Part shown: positions 30,319 to 38,083 of the stretch, one piece after another
Numbering within the stretch: position 1 is the first letter of the stretch
How the letters are laid out: every line of letters begins with the position of its first letter
Origin: a virus
Virus record (IMG/VR): IMGVR_UViG_3300020183_000053
Coordinates: 1-64,000 of that record
Length of the DNA stretch: 64,000 nucleotides
Strand: one strand, 5' to 3'
Translations under genes and position numbers: made by a program
Notes under the pieces: model-generated
Told to the model about the DNA's origin: nothing
The model's input: the letters and a program-made list of their open reading frames with translations, nothing else
Database searches by the model: none

Positions 30319-30728
30319 GGGTGCTCCTTGATTGTGGGGAGTAGTTCGATGCTGGGCGGGTAGCCGTACACGCGCACCCACAGGTCGCGCAGGGTGCCGT
30401 AGACCGCCCCGCTGGGCTGCCCAGCGCGGCGCTCCAGCACGTGCCACAGGGCGGCGTCCACCGCCCCCACAGCGGGGTGCTGGGCGTACAGGGCGCGCAG
30501 GCGCGGGTCCAGGCGCTGCCAGCGGGCGGCCCACAGCAGCAGCCGCTGCAGCTGGGCATCGTCCAGCCCGCCCAGCCCTGCCAGCGCCAGCTGGGCGCCC
30601 TCCACCAGCGCGCCAGCCGGTGGCCACCAGCCAGCCAGATCGTGCAGGCGGGCGCACGCGCCCAGCACCTGCGCGGTGGCCAGCACCGGGTGCGGCGGCA
30701 CCGGGCCGCCCTGGCTACGGGATCGCAC
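30315..30728 (-). CDS. Hypothetical helical protein, 137 aa
   Basis: GTG 30728 overlaps the VWA gene by 14 bases and has AAGGTGG upstream. Helical throughout: ATAQVLGACARLHDLAGWW, DDAQLQRLLLWAARWQRLD, AVDAALWHVLERRAG. Translationally tied to both the VWA protein and rmlC, so it may be a small partner of either. No family recognised. Confidence 0.6.
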   Translation of the reverse strand: MRSRSQGGPVPPHPVLATAQVLGACARLHDLAGWWPPAGALVEGAQLALAGLGGLDDAQLQRLLLWAARWQRLDPRLRALYAQHPAVGAVDAALWHVLERRAGQPSGAVYGTLRDLWVRVYGYPPSIELLPTIKEHP

Positions 30729-32199
30729 CAGCCACCACCTTCCCGTCGTTAGCCCCGCTGGCGCTGTCCAGGTCCACCACGTGGTCGGCCAGCTGCTGCA
30801 CGGCGTGGCCCAGGCTGCCACCACCCACCGTGAGGCCGAACACCCGCAGCCCGCCACGCTTGGCGGCCTGCAGGCGCTCCATCACGCTGGTGGGCGCCTC
30901 TGCGTGGCCATCGGTCACCAGCACGAGATCGGCGCGCTCTCGGGTCACGCCGTCCTCCAGCTCCAGCGCGGCCAGCAGCGGCGGCGCGAACCGGGTGCCG
31001 CCATCGGGGCGGCTGCTGGCCACGTGCAGCGCCACCTCGGCGCAGCCGCCCATCGCGGTGGCCTGCGCCACGTCGTGGGTGCTGTGCGACCACGCGCGCC
31101 CCTGCGCGTCCAGGCGCACCACGTAGCGCACCGCGCCATTGAAGCCGATCACGGTGCAGGCGCGGCGCTCACGGGCGGCGGTGCCGAGACAGGCGAGGGC
31201 GACCGCCGCAGCCCACAGACTGCGTTCACCCTCCATCGACCCGCTCTCGTCGAGCAGCACGACCACGGGGCCGCGACCCTGCGGAACCTGCCCGACCACG
31301 TGATACTGCTGCAGGCGGCGGTCGGCCAGCTTGGCAAGCTGCACCCGGCGCAGGCGCGGGTGGCGCAGCAGGCCCAGCTCGGTGGGCAGGGCGCGCGGCA
31401 GGTCGCCGCCGATGGTGGTGCCCACCAGCGTGTCCGCGCCCAGCTCGTCGCGCACCTTGCGGCCCTCGCTCGCAAGGCGGCGCAGGCGGCCCGCCAGCTT
31501 CATCACGCGCTTCAGCCGGGCGTCAGCAGCTACGCGCTCAGCCAGCGCCATGCGCGCGGCGCCGTCCTGCTGGTGCTGCGCGGGCGTGGCGCCCAGCCCA
31601 GGCGCCAGCCCCTCCAGGCCATCGGCGGCCTCGGCAGCAGCCTGGGCTGCATCGCTGCAGGCGGCCCGCAGGGCGCGGCGCAGGGCGCCGTCACCATCGG
31701 CAGCCGGGCCACGCTGGGCGCGCGCACCCAGCGCCTGCTGGGCCTGCTGCTGGGCCTGCTGGCGGTCCTGCTCGGCCACCTGCGGCAGCGCACCAGCCAC
31801 ACCACGCAGCAGCTGGGCAGTGGCCAGCGCCGCAAGGTCGGGGTCGCCCGCCACCTGCGCCTGCAGCTGCGCGAACTCGGGCAGCTGCTGCAGCTGGGCG
31901 TGCACGCGGGAAATCAGCTCGGTGTCGGGCGCGGGCTTCTCCAGCAGCTGCGCCTCGTCGGCGTCGTACAGGCCAGCGAACACTTCGCGGGCGGTGGCGG
32001 TGGCCAGCGCGTCCATCCGGCGCGCCTCGGCGGCGTCGGCGGTCTTGCCGTGCTGACGGTAAGCGCCCGCCAGGGTGCTGCGGGCACCGCGCAGCTCGGT
32101 GCTGGCGGCCTCACGGGTGGTGAACAGATAGTCGGCCCAGCGCGACACGGTGCGGGTGGCGTCGGTGTGGCGGGCGGTGGTGTAGGCTGCGGCGGTCAT
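30715..32199 (-). CDS. VWA-domain protein (CobT/ViaA-like)
   Basis: 494 residues, ATG 32199 (AGGAGGACCGC). The first 300 residues are helical. The C-terminal VWA domain carries the MIDAS set: VVVLLDESGSMEGE, DGGTRFAPPLLAAL (Thr) and LVLVTDGHAEAP (Asp). Proteins of this layout pair with MoxR-type AAA ATPases (RavA-ViaA, CobS-CobT) to remodel target proteins. The MoxR partner is the gene transcribed just before it (32339-33475). Behind promoter P10. Confidence 0.88.
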   Translation of the reverse strand: MTAAAYTTARHTDATRTVSRWADYLFTTREAASTELRGARSTLAGAYRQHGKTADAAEARRMDALATATAREVFAGLYDADEAQLLEKPAPDTELISRVHAQLQQLPEFAQLQAQVAGDPDLAALATAQLLRGVAGALPQVAEQDRQQAQQQAQQALGARAQRGPAADGDGALRRALRAACSDAAQAAAEAADGLEGLAPGLGATPAQHQQDGAARMALAERVAADARLKRVMKLAGRLRRLASEGRKVRDELGADTLVGTTIGGDLPRALPTELGLLRHPRLRRVQLAKLADRRLQQYHVVGQVPQGRGPVVVLLDESGSMEGERSLWAAAVALACLGTAARERRACTVIGFNGAVRYVVRLDAQGRAWSHSTHDVAQATAMGGCAEVALHVASSRPDGGTRFAPPLLAALELEDGVTRERADLVLVTDGHAEAPTSVMERLQAAKRGGLRVFGLTVGGGSLGHAVQQLADHVVDLDSASGANDGKVVAGAIP

Positions 32200-32223
32200 G
32201 CGGTCCTCCTGCTGACGCATAGC

Positions 32224-32252
32224 CTGTAACCGGGCAGCGGTTAGGCGCGCAA
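32224..32252 (-). promoter_or_regulatory. Promoter P10 with TAAC-N9-GTTA operator
   Basis: TTGCGC (32252-32247), 17-base spacer, TTACAG (32229-32224). Operator TAAC-CGCTGCCCG-GTTA; leader GCGTCAGCAGG. Confidence 0.75.
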
Positions 32253-32287
32253 GGCGGCGTGTGCAGATTGTGCGCAGAAAAGTGGAA

Positions 32288-32314
32288 GCGCCCGCACCGG
32301 GTGGGCGCGGGCGC
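32288..32314 (-). terminator. Intrinsic terminator after moxR-like gene
   Basis: GCGCCCGC (32288-32295) and GCGGGCGC (32307-32314). On the minus strand the hairpin is followed by TTCCACTTTT, 25 bases after the stop at 32339. Confidence 0.8.
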
Positions 32315-32338
32315 GTGCAGGGTGGCCTGCTGGTGCGG

Positions 32339-33475
32339 TTAGGCGCCCAGCCCGCTGCCCAGCCCGCTGGCGGTCATGAAGCGCCGGGCCAGCCCCTTTC
32401 GCAGCTCAGCCACCTGCGCGTGGCAGGCGGCCACGTCCACGTCGGCCAGCCCCAGCTGCACCAGCTCGGCCTCCACCGCCTTGATCCGCTGCAGGGCGCG
32501 TGCACCGTCCGCAGCCACGTCTCGCACGGCGTCGTACACCTCGCGGGCGCTGTCGGCCAGCTTGGTCGCGGCGGCCAGCTGCGGAGCGGCCACCGCCAGC
32601 ACCGTGGCCAGCACAGCGGGGCGCTGCTCGTGGCGGTGCCACACGCTGTCGGCCAGCACCAGCAGGTCGCGGGCGGTGGCCACGTCGCGCCCGTCCAGCG
32701 CGGCGCTGGCCTGCAGCAGCCGCACCATCCCGCGCAGGCGGCGGTCGGACACCGTGATGCCGTTGTCGCGCGCCAGCGCGTCGGCCACGTCGCACAGCAG
32801 CTCCAGCACCTGCTGCGGCACCACCACGTCGCGCACCGCCTGCTGCAGCAGCTGCACGCTGTCGGTGGGCAGCTTGGCGGTCACCACCTGCGCCGGGTCA
32901 GCAGCGGTCAGCAGCGCCAGCCGCCCCGCACGGGTGGGCACGTACTGCGTCCAGTAACGCAAGGTGAAGCGGTCGTAGAGCGCCTCCAGGCTGGCGTCCT
33001 CGGGGTATTCGTTGCTCGCCCCCACGCACAGCTCCAGCGGCAGCTGCAGGCGGGCGGTGCCGTTGTCGAACTGGCGCTCGTTCAGCACGGTCAGCAGGCT
33101 GTTCAGGATGGCGCTGTTCGCCTTGAACACTTCGTCGCAGAACGCCACCGTGGCGGTGGGCAGGTAGCCCTGCACGGCGCGCTCGTAGCGGCCCGCGTCC
33201 AGGGCGCCCAGGTCATAGGGTCCGAACAGCTCCTCGGGCGCGGTGAACGCGGTCAGCAGGCGCTGGAAGTATTCGCCGCCCAGGGCGCTGGCGAACACCT
33301 GGGTCACCAGCGACTTGGCGGTGCCAGGAGGCCCCAGCAGCAGCACGTGCGTGCGGGCCAGCAGGGCGAGCAGCAGCCCGTCAATCTCGGCGTCGCGGGC
33401 AACGAACGCGCCCTTCATCTGCGTGCGGAGGGTGGACAGCTGGGTGCGGGCGGTGGCGAGGGTGGTGGTGGTCAC
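32339..33475 (-). CDS. MoxR-family AAA+ ATPase
   Basis: 378 residues, GTG 33475 (CAGGAGCACCAC). Walker A LLLGPPGTAKSLVTQ, MoxR-typical AFTAPEELFGPYDLGALD, Walker B TVAFCDEVFKANSAILNSLL, ERQFDNGT and sensor 1 GASNEYPEDASLEALYDRF. C-terminal helical domains follow (ITVSDRRLRGMVRLLQAS). Similar to RavA/CobS chaperone ATPases. Has its own promoter (P11) and terminator, but lies next to its VWA partner. N-terminus MTTTTLATARTQL belongs to the shared Thr-rich set. Confidence 0.93.
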   Translation of the reverse strand: MTTTTLATARTQLSTLRTQMKGAFVARDAEIDGLLLALLARTHVLLLGPPGTAKSLVTQVFASALGGEYFQRLLTAFTAPEELFGPYDLGALDAGRYERAVQGYLPTATVAFCDEVFKANSAILNSLLTVLNERQFDNGTARLQLPLELCVGASNEYPEDASLEALYDRFTLRYWTQYVPTRAGRLALLTAADPAQVVTAKLPTDSVQLLQQAVRDVVVPQQVLELLCDVADALARDNGITVSDRRLRGMVRLLQASAALDGRDVATARDLLVLADSVWHRHEQRPAVLATVLAVAAPQLAAATKLADSAREVYDAVRDVAADGARALQRIKAVEAELVQLGLADVDVAACHAQVAELRKGLARRFMTASGLGSGLGA

Positions 33476-33537
33476 GTGGTGCTCCTGCGGTGGTGTGGCT
33501 GCGGTGGTGGTGGGCGGCTGCCCTGCTGACACCACCT

Positions 33538-33566
33538 GTGTAACGCCTTCGCGGTTAGGCGCGCAA
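33538..33566 (-). promoter_or_regulatory. Promoter P11 with TAAC-N9-GTTA operator
   Basis: TTGCGC (33566-33561), 17-base spacer, TTACAC (33543-33538). Operator TAAC-CGCGAAGGC-GTTA, the most symmetrical copy, then GGTGGTGTCAGCAG. Confidence 0.8.
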
Positions 33567-33578
33567 GGTGCAGCACGC

Positions 33579-33620
33579 AAAAAAGAGCGACGCCGTGCTG
33601 GCGGTGCACCAGCACGGCGT
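33579..33620 (-). terminator. Strong intrinsic terminator
   Basis: 12-base perfect arms ACGCCGTGCTGG (33590-33601) and CCAGCACGGCGT (33609-33620). On the minus strand followed by CGCTC and TTTTTT (33584-33579). Ends the gene at 33641; the P11 -35 is 13 bases further on. Partial copies of one arm (CACCAGCACGG) occur near 6783, 7735 and 8265. Confidence 0.9.
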
Positions 33621-33640
33621 TCTGGGCGCGCGCCGCGCCG

Positions 33641-34729
33641 TTAGGCGGCCTGCGCTTCCATGGCGCTGGCCAGCGCCTCCACCAGCGCCTCGCGGTCGCT
33701 GGGCTGCTCGCCGCTGCCCAGGGCGTCCCACAGCGTGCCCAGCTGCGCGGCGCTCATGGCACGCAGCGCGGCGCGGCGGGCGGCCTGCGGGGTGGCTGCA
33801 GGTGCGGCCACCTGCTCGGCCTTGCGGGTGCTGGTGCGGCTGTCGGCCTCCACGTCCTTGGCGGCGATGATGTCCTCGGCCAGCGCTTGCATCTCGGCCA
33901 CGTCTGCCTCGATGTCCTCCACGGCCACCTGCAGCGCCTCGCGGTACAGCGCGGCGCGCTGGGCGATGGTGCTGAACCGGGCCAGCACGTGCTCCTGCGT
34001 GTCGGTGCGCACGCGCTTGGCCATGTCGCGCCAGCCCTCAATCTGCACGCGCAGCTCGTCAAGGTCGTTGCGCAGCTCGGTGCGGCTGGCCTCGGCCAGC
34101 GGCTGCTCCCAGCCCTGCCCAGCCTGCACCTGGGCCACCTGCACGCGGAAGCTGTCCAGGCCAGCCAGCGCACGCTGGGCCTCCACCACCGGGCCGCAGC
34201 TCACGTGCGGCACCACGTGCATCCCGCGCCGCAGGGTGAAGCTGCGGGCGCGCTCCAGGGCGGGCACCACCAGCAGGTCGCGCACGCTGTTCCCGTCCAG
34301 GTACGCCATCAGCTCGGCGGCGTTGGCGCGCAGGGTGGCGGCCTCCTGGGTCAGCCCGGTGGTGTGCCACGTGGCGGCCACCTTGTCCCACACCAGCTCG
34401 TCGGTGGGCAGCTTGGCCACGCGCTCGCGGGCCTGCTGGGTCAGGGTCAGCAGGTTCACCACCACGTGCGTGTCGTTCTCGTGGGCGATGGCGGCCTCCA
34501 TCGTCACCCGCTTGCCCTCGTGCACGCGGAACTCGCGCACTGCACGGCGCACCGCGTCGGTGGGGTCAATGTCCTTGACGGTGGCGGGGTTGCCACCAGC
34601 GGCGGCCACGCGGGTGCGCAGCTCGGCGGGCGTGATGGCGGTGCCGCTGAACTCCCACCAGACAAGGCTGGCGAGGCCGCTGGTCACGGTGGCGAGGCTG
34701 TCGGTGGTGGTGGCGAGGGTGGTGGTCAT
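33641..34729 (-). CDS. Coiled-coil protein linked to MoxR-VWA pair
   Basis: 362 residues, ATG 34729 (CAGGAGCAGCAC). Starts MTTTLATTTDSLATVTSG. A mixed domain follows (WWEFSGTAITPAELRTRV, GKRVTMEAAIAHENDTHVVV, GMHVVPHVSCGPVVEAQRA), then long helices (NDLDELRVQIEGWRDMAKR, VAVEDIEADVAEMQALAED) and an Ala-rich tail. Not recognised as an enzyme. Its position just before the MoxR and VWA genes, with the same promoter type, suggests it is the substrate or adaptor of that chaperone pair; this is inference. Confidence 0.75.
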   Translation of the reverse strand: MTTTLATTTDSLATVTSGLASLVWWEFSGTAITPAELRTRVAAAGGNPATVKDIDPTDAVRRAVREFRVHEGKRVTMEAAIAHENDTHVVVNLLTLTQQARERVAKLPTDELVWDKVAATWHTTGLTQEAATLRANAAELMAYLDGNSVRDLLVVPALERARSFTLRRGMHVVPHVSCGPVVEAQRALAGLDSFRVQVAQVQAGQGWEQPLAEASRTELRNDLDELRVQIEGWRDMAKRVRTDTQEHVLARFSTIAQRAALYREALQVAVEDIEADVAEMQALAEDIIAAKDVEADSRTSTRKAEQVAAPAATPQAARRAALRAMSAAQLGTLWDALGSGEQPSDREALVEALASAMEAQAA

Positions 34730-34795
34730 GTGCTGCTCCTGCTGCTGGCCTGCTGTGGTGGTTGCTGACTGCGGTGCACCAGCACCGTGCACAGC

Positions 34796-34822
34796 CACTA
34801 ACCGGGTGCCAGTTACGCGCAA
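34796..34822 (-). promoter_or_regulatory. Promoter P12, shortened spacer
   Basis: TTGCGC (34822-34817), then G-TAAC-N9-GTTA with TTAGTG (34801-34796): spacing is 15 instead of 17. Upstream GCAGAAAG and CAGCTTTCTGCC; leader contains CAGTCAGCAACC. Drives the gene at 34729. Confidence 0.6.
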
Positions 34823-34841
34823 GGCAGAAAGCTGCAGAAAG

Positions 34842-35549
34842 TTAGAGCGAGCGCCACGCAGTATCGGCAGGCTGCACTGGAAGCCGCCGCAGCTCGGCAT
34901 CCTTGCGCGATGTGACGATGCGCTGCAGCGCCGGGTGCTGCGGGTAGCGCGTGGCCAGCAGCTGGGCGGGCGTGACCGGGTGCGGGCCGCCCAGCTCCAC
35001 CACCCGCTGCAGCTGGTGCGCAGGGTAGCCTGCCCAGGTGCCCAGCAGCGGCACCAGCTCGTCCACCCAGCAGCGGTGAGCGTAGCTGTAGCCGTTGGCC
35101 CACTGCCAGCCTGCCACCTGCTCGGGCGTGGTGAACGCCACCCGCGCCACGTAGCCACCCGCCAGCAGCACCAGCTGCTCGGCCACCAGCTTAGCGGCGG
35201 CGTACACTCCAGCGGCATCCTGGCGCAGCACGGCGTGCACGTAGTCGGTGGACACGTACAGCAGCGGCACCTGCGCGTCGGTGGCCGCAGCGATGGCGTG
35301 CTGCGTGGTGAGCACCGTGTCGCGCACGCAGGCGCCCGGCTGCAGCTGGGCACGTGCCACGTCGGTCCAGCTGGCCAGCAGCAGCAGCCGGTGCGGCTGG
35401 TGCTGTGCCACTGCTGCCTGCACCTGTGTGGGTTCCGCCCAGTCCACCTCGTCGCGGGGCGGTGCCACCACGTCGTGGTCACGCTCGCGCAGCCACGCCA
35501 CCAGCAGGCGCCCCAGGCGCCCACCACCACCGCTCATCAGCACACGCAT
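34842..35549 (-). CDS. rmlD: RmlD-like dTDP-4-dehydrorhamnose reductase
   Basis: 235 residues, ATG 35549 (GGAGGTGGCCG). Short-chain reductase fold: MRVLMSGGGGRLGRLLVAWL (nucleotide-binding Gly motif), LLYVSTDYVHAV, then VYAAAKLVAEQ (Tyr-x3-Lys). DEVDW and the RmlD-type TDVARAQ region are present. Reduces the 4-keto group to give dTDP-L-rhamnose or a relative, with NAD(P)H. Shorter than typical RmlD (about 290), lacking part of the C-terminal substrate domain. Its partners rmlC and rmlB lie elsewhere in the genome. Confidence 0.82.
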   Translation of the reverse strand: MRVLMSGGGGRLGRLLVAWLRERDHDVVAPPRDEVDWAEPTQVQAAVAQHQPHRLLLLASWTDVARAQLQPGACVRDTVLTTQHAIAAATDAQVPLLYVSTDYVHAVLRQDAAGVYAAAKLVAEQLVLLAGGYVARVAFTTPEQVAGWQWANGYSYAHRCWVDELVPLLGTWAGYPAHQLQRVVELGGPHPVTPAQLLATRYPQHPALQRIVTSRKDAELRRLPVQPADTAWRSL

Positions 35550-35584
35550 CGGCCACCTCCGCAGCGGGCGTAGCCTGCCGCCTG

Positions 35585-35992
35585 TCAATCGTCCTCGATA
35601 GCCAGCTCTGCCAGCGCGGCAGCCTCCACGGCCCGACACTCGGGGCGCTGCGCGGTGCTCTGGCCGAACTGCAGGCAGGTGGCCCAGGCGCACAGCGCGG
35701 TGCGCGGGTCGCCGCCTGCATCCCTGCGGCACTGCACAGGGACGCGCGCCAGCTCGCTGCGCGTCTCCGCGTCCAGCACCACCGGGCGGGCGCTGGCTTC
35801 CGCCAGCTGCACCTGCCCAGCCACCAGCTGCGCCTGCCCAGCCTGCAGCGTGGCCAGCGCCGCCCCCTGCGCCTCCAGCGCGTCGGCGGTGCCGTCTGGC
35901 TTCAGTCCCCAGCCAGCACCGAACCCTGCGGCCAGCGCCGCCACCACAGCCACCACCACCAGAGACACAGGCTCCACGCGCACCTCACTCAC
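35585..35992 (-). CDS. Possible spanin-like membrane protein
   Basis: 135 residues; GTG 35992 overlaps the endolysin stop. N-terminal membrane helix SLVVVAVVAALAAGFGAGWG, then a periplasm-type helical part (LATLQAGQAQLVAGQVQLA) and a Cys-containing C-terminus (VQCRRD, LCAWATCLQFG, RPECRAV). A signal-anchor plus coiled coil directly after the endolysin is the layout of i-spanins (Rz). If the host lacks an outer membrane another role would apply. Confidence 0.55.
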   Translation of the reverse strand: MSEVRVEPVSLVVVAVVAALAAGFGAGWGLKPDGTADALEAQGAALATLQAGQAQLVAGQVQLAEASARPVVLDAETRSELARVPVQCRRDAGGDPRTALCAWATCLQFGQSTAQRPECRAVEAAALAELAIEDD

Positions 35993-36795
35993 GCAGCGGG
36001 CAGCGCCAGCAGGCGCGGCCACACGGTTACGTCCTCACGCTGCACCAGGGTGCGCGCTTGCTCGTCGTTCAGCAGCAGCGCCGTGCACAGGGCGGCGCGT
36101 GTCTTGGCGCCCACAGCCCCGTCGATGGTGCCGATGTCGTGGCCAGCCCGCTGCAGCAGCGCCTGCGTGACGCTGGCCCAGCTTGTCCCGGTGCCTGCGT
36201 GCCCCACCAGCAGCGCGCCAGCGAACCCTGCCTGCTCGTACCCCAGGCGGTTCCGCACGCCCCGCAGGTCGCCCCAGCAGTCCAGGTGCCACGCCTCGCT
36301 GGCGCGCTCGTCCGGCTGGCGGATCACCGGGGTCCACCCACAGGCCGCAGCCAGATCCCACAGCCTGTCCAGCTGCCTGTCGGCAGCCACCCCAGGGAAC
36401 TTGAGCGCACCCAGGTTCACGTCAATGGCGCGGCCTGCGTTGTGTAGGCTTCGCCCAGGCATGGCCACGAACGCCGACTTCATGGTGGTCGAATCGAACC
36501 CTGGGCTGCCCGCTGCCGGGCGGCCAGCAGCGAGCCAACGATCATATTTTGCACGTGCAGCCTGCTGCACGGCCACGTCACGGTGCAGCTCGGTCACCCT
36601 GAAGTCCCCACCAGCCGCCTGCACCGCTTCGTGCAGTGCCAGCAGCGCGGCAGCAGTGTCGGCAGTGGCTACCCCAGCACGCCCCAGCTGGGCAAGCGGG
36701 CGCAGGTCCGCACGCGGGCCGCTGGTGCCTCCCTTGCGGCTGTAGCTGGAGAGGATGCGCGGGTCCACGGCCACAAGGCTGACGGGTGCGGTCAT
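35989..36795 (-). CDS. Endolysin, VanY-type peptidase with C-terminal domain
   Basis: 268 residues, ATG 36795 (GGGGGACAC). The zinc D,D- or L,D-peptidase domain carries SLHNAGRAIDV (His and Asp zinc ligands, near residue 125) and SEAWHLDCWGD (Glu-x-Trp-His, near residue 175), the pattern of VanY/L-alanyl-D-glutamate peptidases. The C-terminal 75 residues (TSWASVTQALLQRAGHDIG, TIDGAVGAKTRAAL) are a peptidoglycan-binding repeat-like domain. Cuts host wall peptides at lysis. Neighbours are small membrane proteins. Confidence 0.9.
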   Translation of the reverse strand: MTAPVSLVAVDPRILSSYSRKGGTSGPRADLRPLAQLGRAGVATADTAAALLALHEAVQAAGGDFRVTELHRDVAVQQAARAKYDRWLAAGRPAAGSPGFDSTTMKSAFVAMPGRSLHNAGRAIDVNLGALKFPGVAADRQLDRLWDLAAACGWTPVIRQPDERASEAWHLDCWGDLRGVRNRLGYEQAGFAGALLVGHAGTGTSWASVTQALLQRAGHDIGTIDGAVGAKTRAALCTALLLNDEQARTLVQREDVTVWPRLLALPAA

Positions 36796-37268
36796 GTGTC
36801 CCCCTGGGTGGGCGGTGGCAGCGGTGCCTGCGGTGGCGGCACCGCGCGCGTGCCGAAGTAGTACGAAAAGACCATCAAGCACGTGTCTTTCACGAACGCC
36901 AGGATGCTGGTGTGGTCACTCTCTGCCAGCAGGCTGGTGTCAGGCCCAGCCACCAGCAGGTCGGCGATGAACGCACCCACCACCAGCGCCACCATCGTGG
37001 TGACGAACTGTGTGAGGGCAGCGTGCTCGTCCCTGCTGCGCGCGTAGATGCGGGCTACCGCCCACAGCACCCCACCGATAATCGCGGCGGCCAGCGCGAT
37101 GGCCAGCAGTGTGCCGCCCTGGCTGTCGTACAGGCTCGGATAAGACCGCACGTGCGGCGGCTCCACCACCTCAGCCTGCTGCCCGCTGGGTGCGGGTTCT
37201 GGTGTGGGTGCGGTTAGGGTCGGGTCAGGAACCATCTGCCAGTCTGTCGGCGGCACCGGGTCCATCAC
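36792..37268 (-). CDS. Holin-like membrane protein
   Basis: About 158 residues; starts GTG 37268 or ATG 37265. A Pro-rich N-terminus is followed by two or three membrane segments (LLAIALAAAIIGGVLWAVAR, FVTTMVALVVGAFIADLLV, and the weaker LAFVKDTCLMVFSYYFG). Next to the endolysin and overlapping it by 4 bases. Holin function is inferred from topology and position. Confidence 0.65.
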   Translation of the reverse strand: MMDPVPPTDWQMVPDPTLTAPTPEPAPSGQQAEVVEPPHVRSYPSLYDSQGGTLLAIALAAAIIGGVLWAVARIYARSRDEHAALTQFVTTMVALVVGAFIADLLVAGPDTSLLAESDHTSILAFVKDTCLMVFSYYFGTRAVPPPQAPLPPPTQGDT

Positions 37269-37486
37269 ACCCTCAATCGCGCCACAGCTACCTGCAGCAC
37301 AGGCTGCGGGGCTGGCGCGTGTGTGGGTGTGGGCACGGCGGTGGGTGTGGGTGGTGCAGCCTGCAGGGCGTCCTGCGGTGCCCGCAGCAGCGGCGGCGCG
37401 CTGCCCAGCTCCACGCGGCAGGTGCGCACGTCATCACGTGCAGCCAGCACCAGGGCGAGCAGCTGCTCGCGCACGCTTGCGGTCAT
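37265..37486 (-). CDS. Small Pro-rich protein, 73 aa
   Basis: Begins MTASVREQLLALVLAARDDV, a short amphipathic helix, then a Pro/Ala/Thr-rich tail (TPTAVPTPTHAPAPQPV). Both ends overlap neighbours by 2-4 bases. Part of the lysis cassette; function unknown. Confidence 0.55.
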   Translation of the reverse strand: MTASVREQLLALVLAARDDVRTCRVELGSAPPLLRAPQDALQAAPPTPTAVPTPTHAPAPQPVLQVAVARLRV

Positions 37487-37785
37487 GGCAGGCGCTCCAG
37501 TGTGTTGTGGATCTGCTGCAGGTTGTGATCCACGCTGGTCAGGCGCTGGTCGATACGCGCCAGCAGCTGCTGGTCGGCACGCTGGTGCTGCTCCAGGGTG
37601 GCCACACGGGTGACAAGCTGGGCGCCCTCGGTGCGGTCACTCACCGTTTTCAGCTCGTCAAGCCTGCGGTGCAGGGTGGCCACGTGTTCGCGGGTGCGGT
37701 CGCTGGCGCGTGTCCACACCCGCTCCAGCATCACCAGCACCGACAGCCCCAGGCCCAGCCAGGGAACCGCGTCGGCGGCGGTCAC
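37483..37785 (-). CDS. Membrane-anchored coiled-coil protein, lysis cassette
   Basis: 100 residues; GTG 37785 overlaps the upstream stop. N-terminal membrane segment VPWLGLGLSVLVMLERVW followed by a long charged coiled coil (HVATLHRRLDELKTVSDRT, ATLEQHQRADQQLLARIDQR). Resembles phage holin-associated or spanin-like small proteins such as XhlA in composition, but in reverse order. Function unproven. Confidence 0.6.
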   Translation of the reverse strand: MTAADAVPWLGLGLSVLVMLERVWTRASDRTREHVATLHRRLDELKTVSDRTEGAQLVTRVATLEQHQRADQQLLARIDQRLTSVDHNLQQIHNTLERLP

Positions 37786-38081
37786 GGCTGCGCCCTGCGC
37801 CGTGCTGGCGGCACTGCTTCGGGCGGTGGTGTGGCCGCTGTGGCTGCCAGCACGGCAGGCGCCAGCGCGTCGGTGGTGGCCTCACGGCCCTCCACCACGT
37901 AGCGCAGGTCAGCCTGCCGTACCGTCAGCGTGTGCACGTGCACGTCGGGGTGCTCGGGGTCGTTGACACCCTGCACACCCAGCAGCACCACCATCCCCTG
38001 GAGGAACGGGTGCCGCCCCAGGGAAGTGGCGCGCAGCGTCACCTCCCCGGTGGGGCTGGCCCAGCGTGCGAGCACAGGCAC
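37782..38081 (-). CDS. Small hypothetical protein, 99 aa
   Basis: GTG 38081, 2 bases after the fibre stop. A beta-rich domain (GRHPFLQGMVVLLGVQGVND, DVHVHTLTVRQADLRYVVEG) and a Pro/Ala tail. Lies between fibre and lysis genes; might be a tail accessory protein. Confidence 0.6.
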   Translation of the reverse strand: MPVLARWASPTGEVTLRATSLGRHPFLQGMVVLLGVQGVNDPEHPDVHVHTLTVRQADLRYVVEGREATTDALAPAVLAATAATPPPEAVPPARRRAQP

Positions 38082-38083
38082 TA

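Noticed and set aside
33660-35573. 637-codon plus-strand open frame
   Set aside because: Antisense to the coiled-coil gene and rmlD, Ser/Arg-rich low-complexity translation, no start signal.
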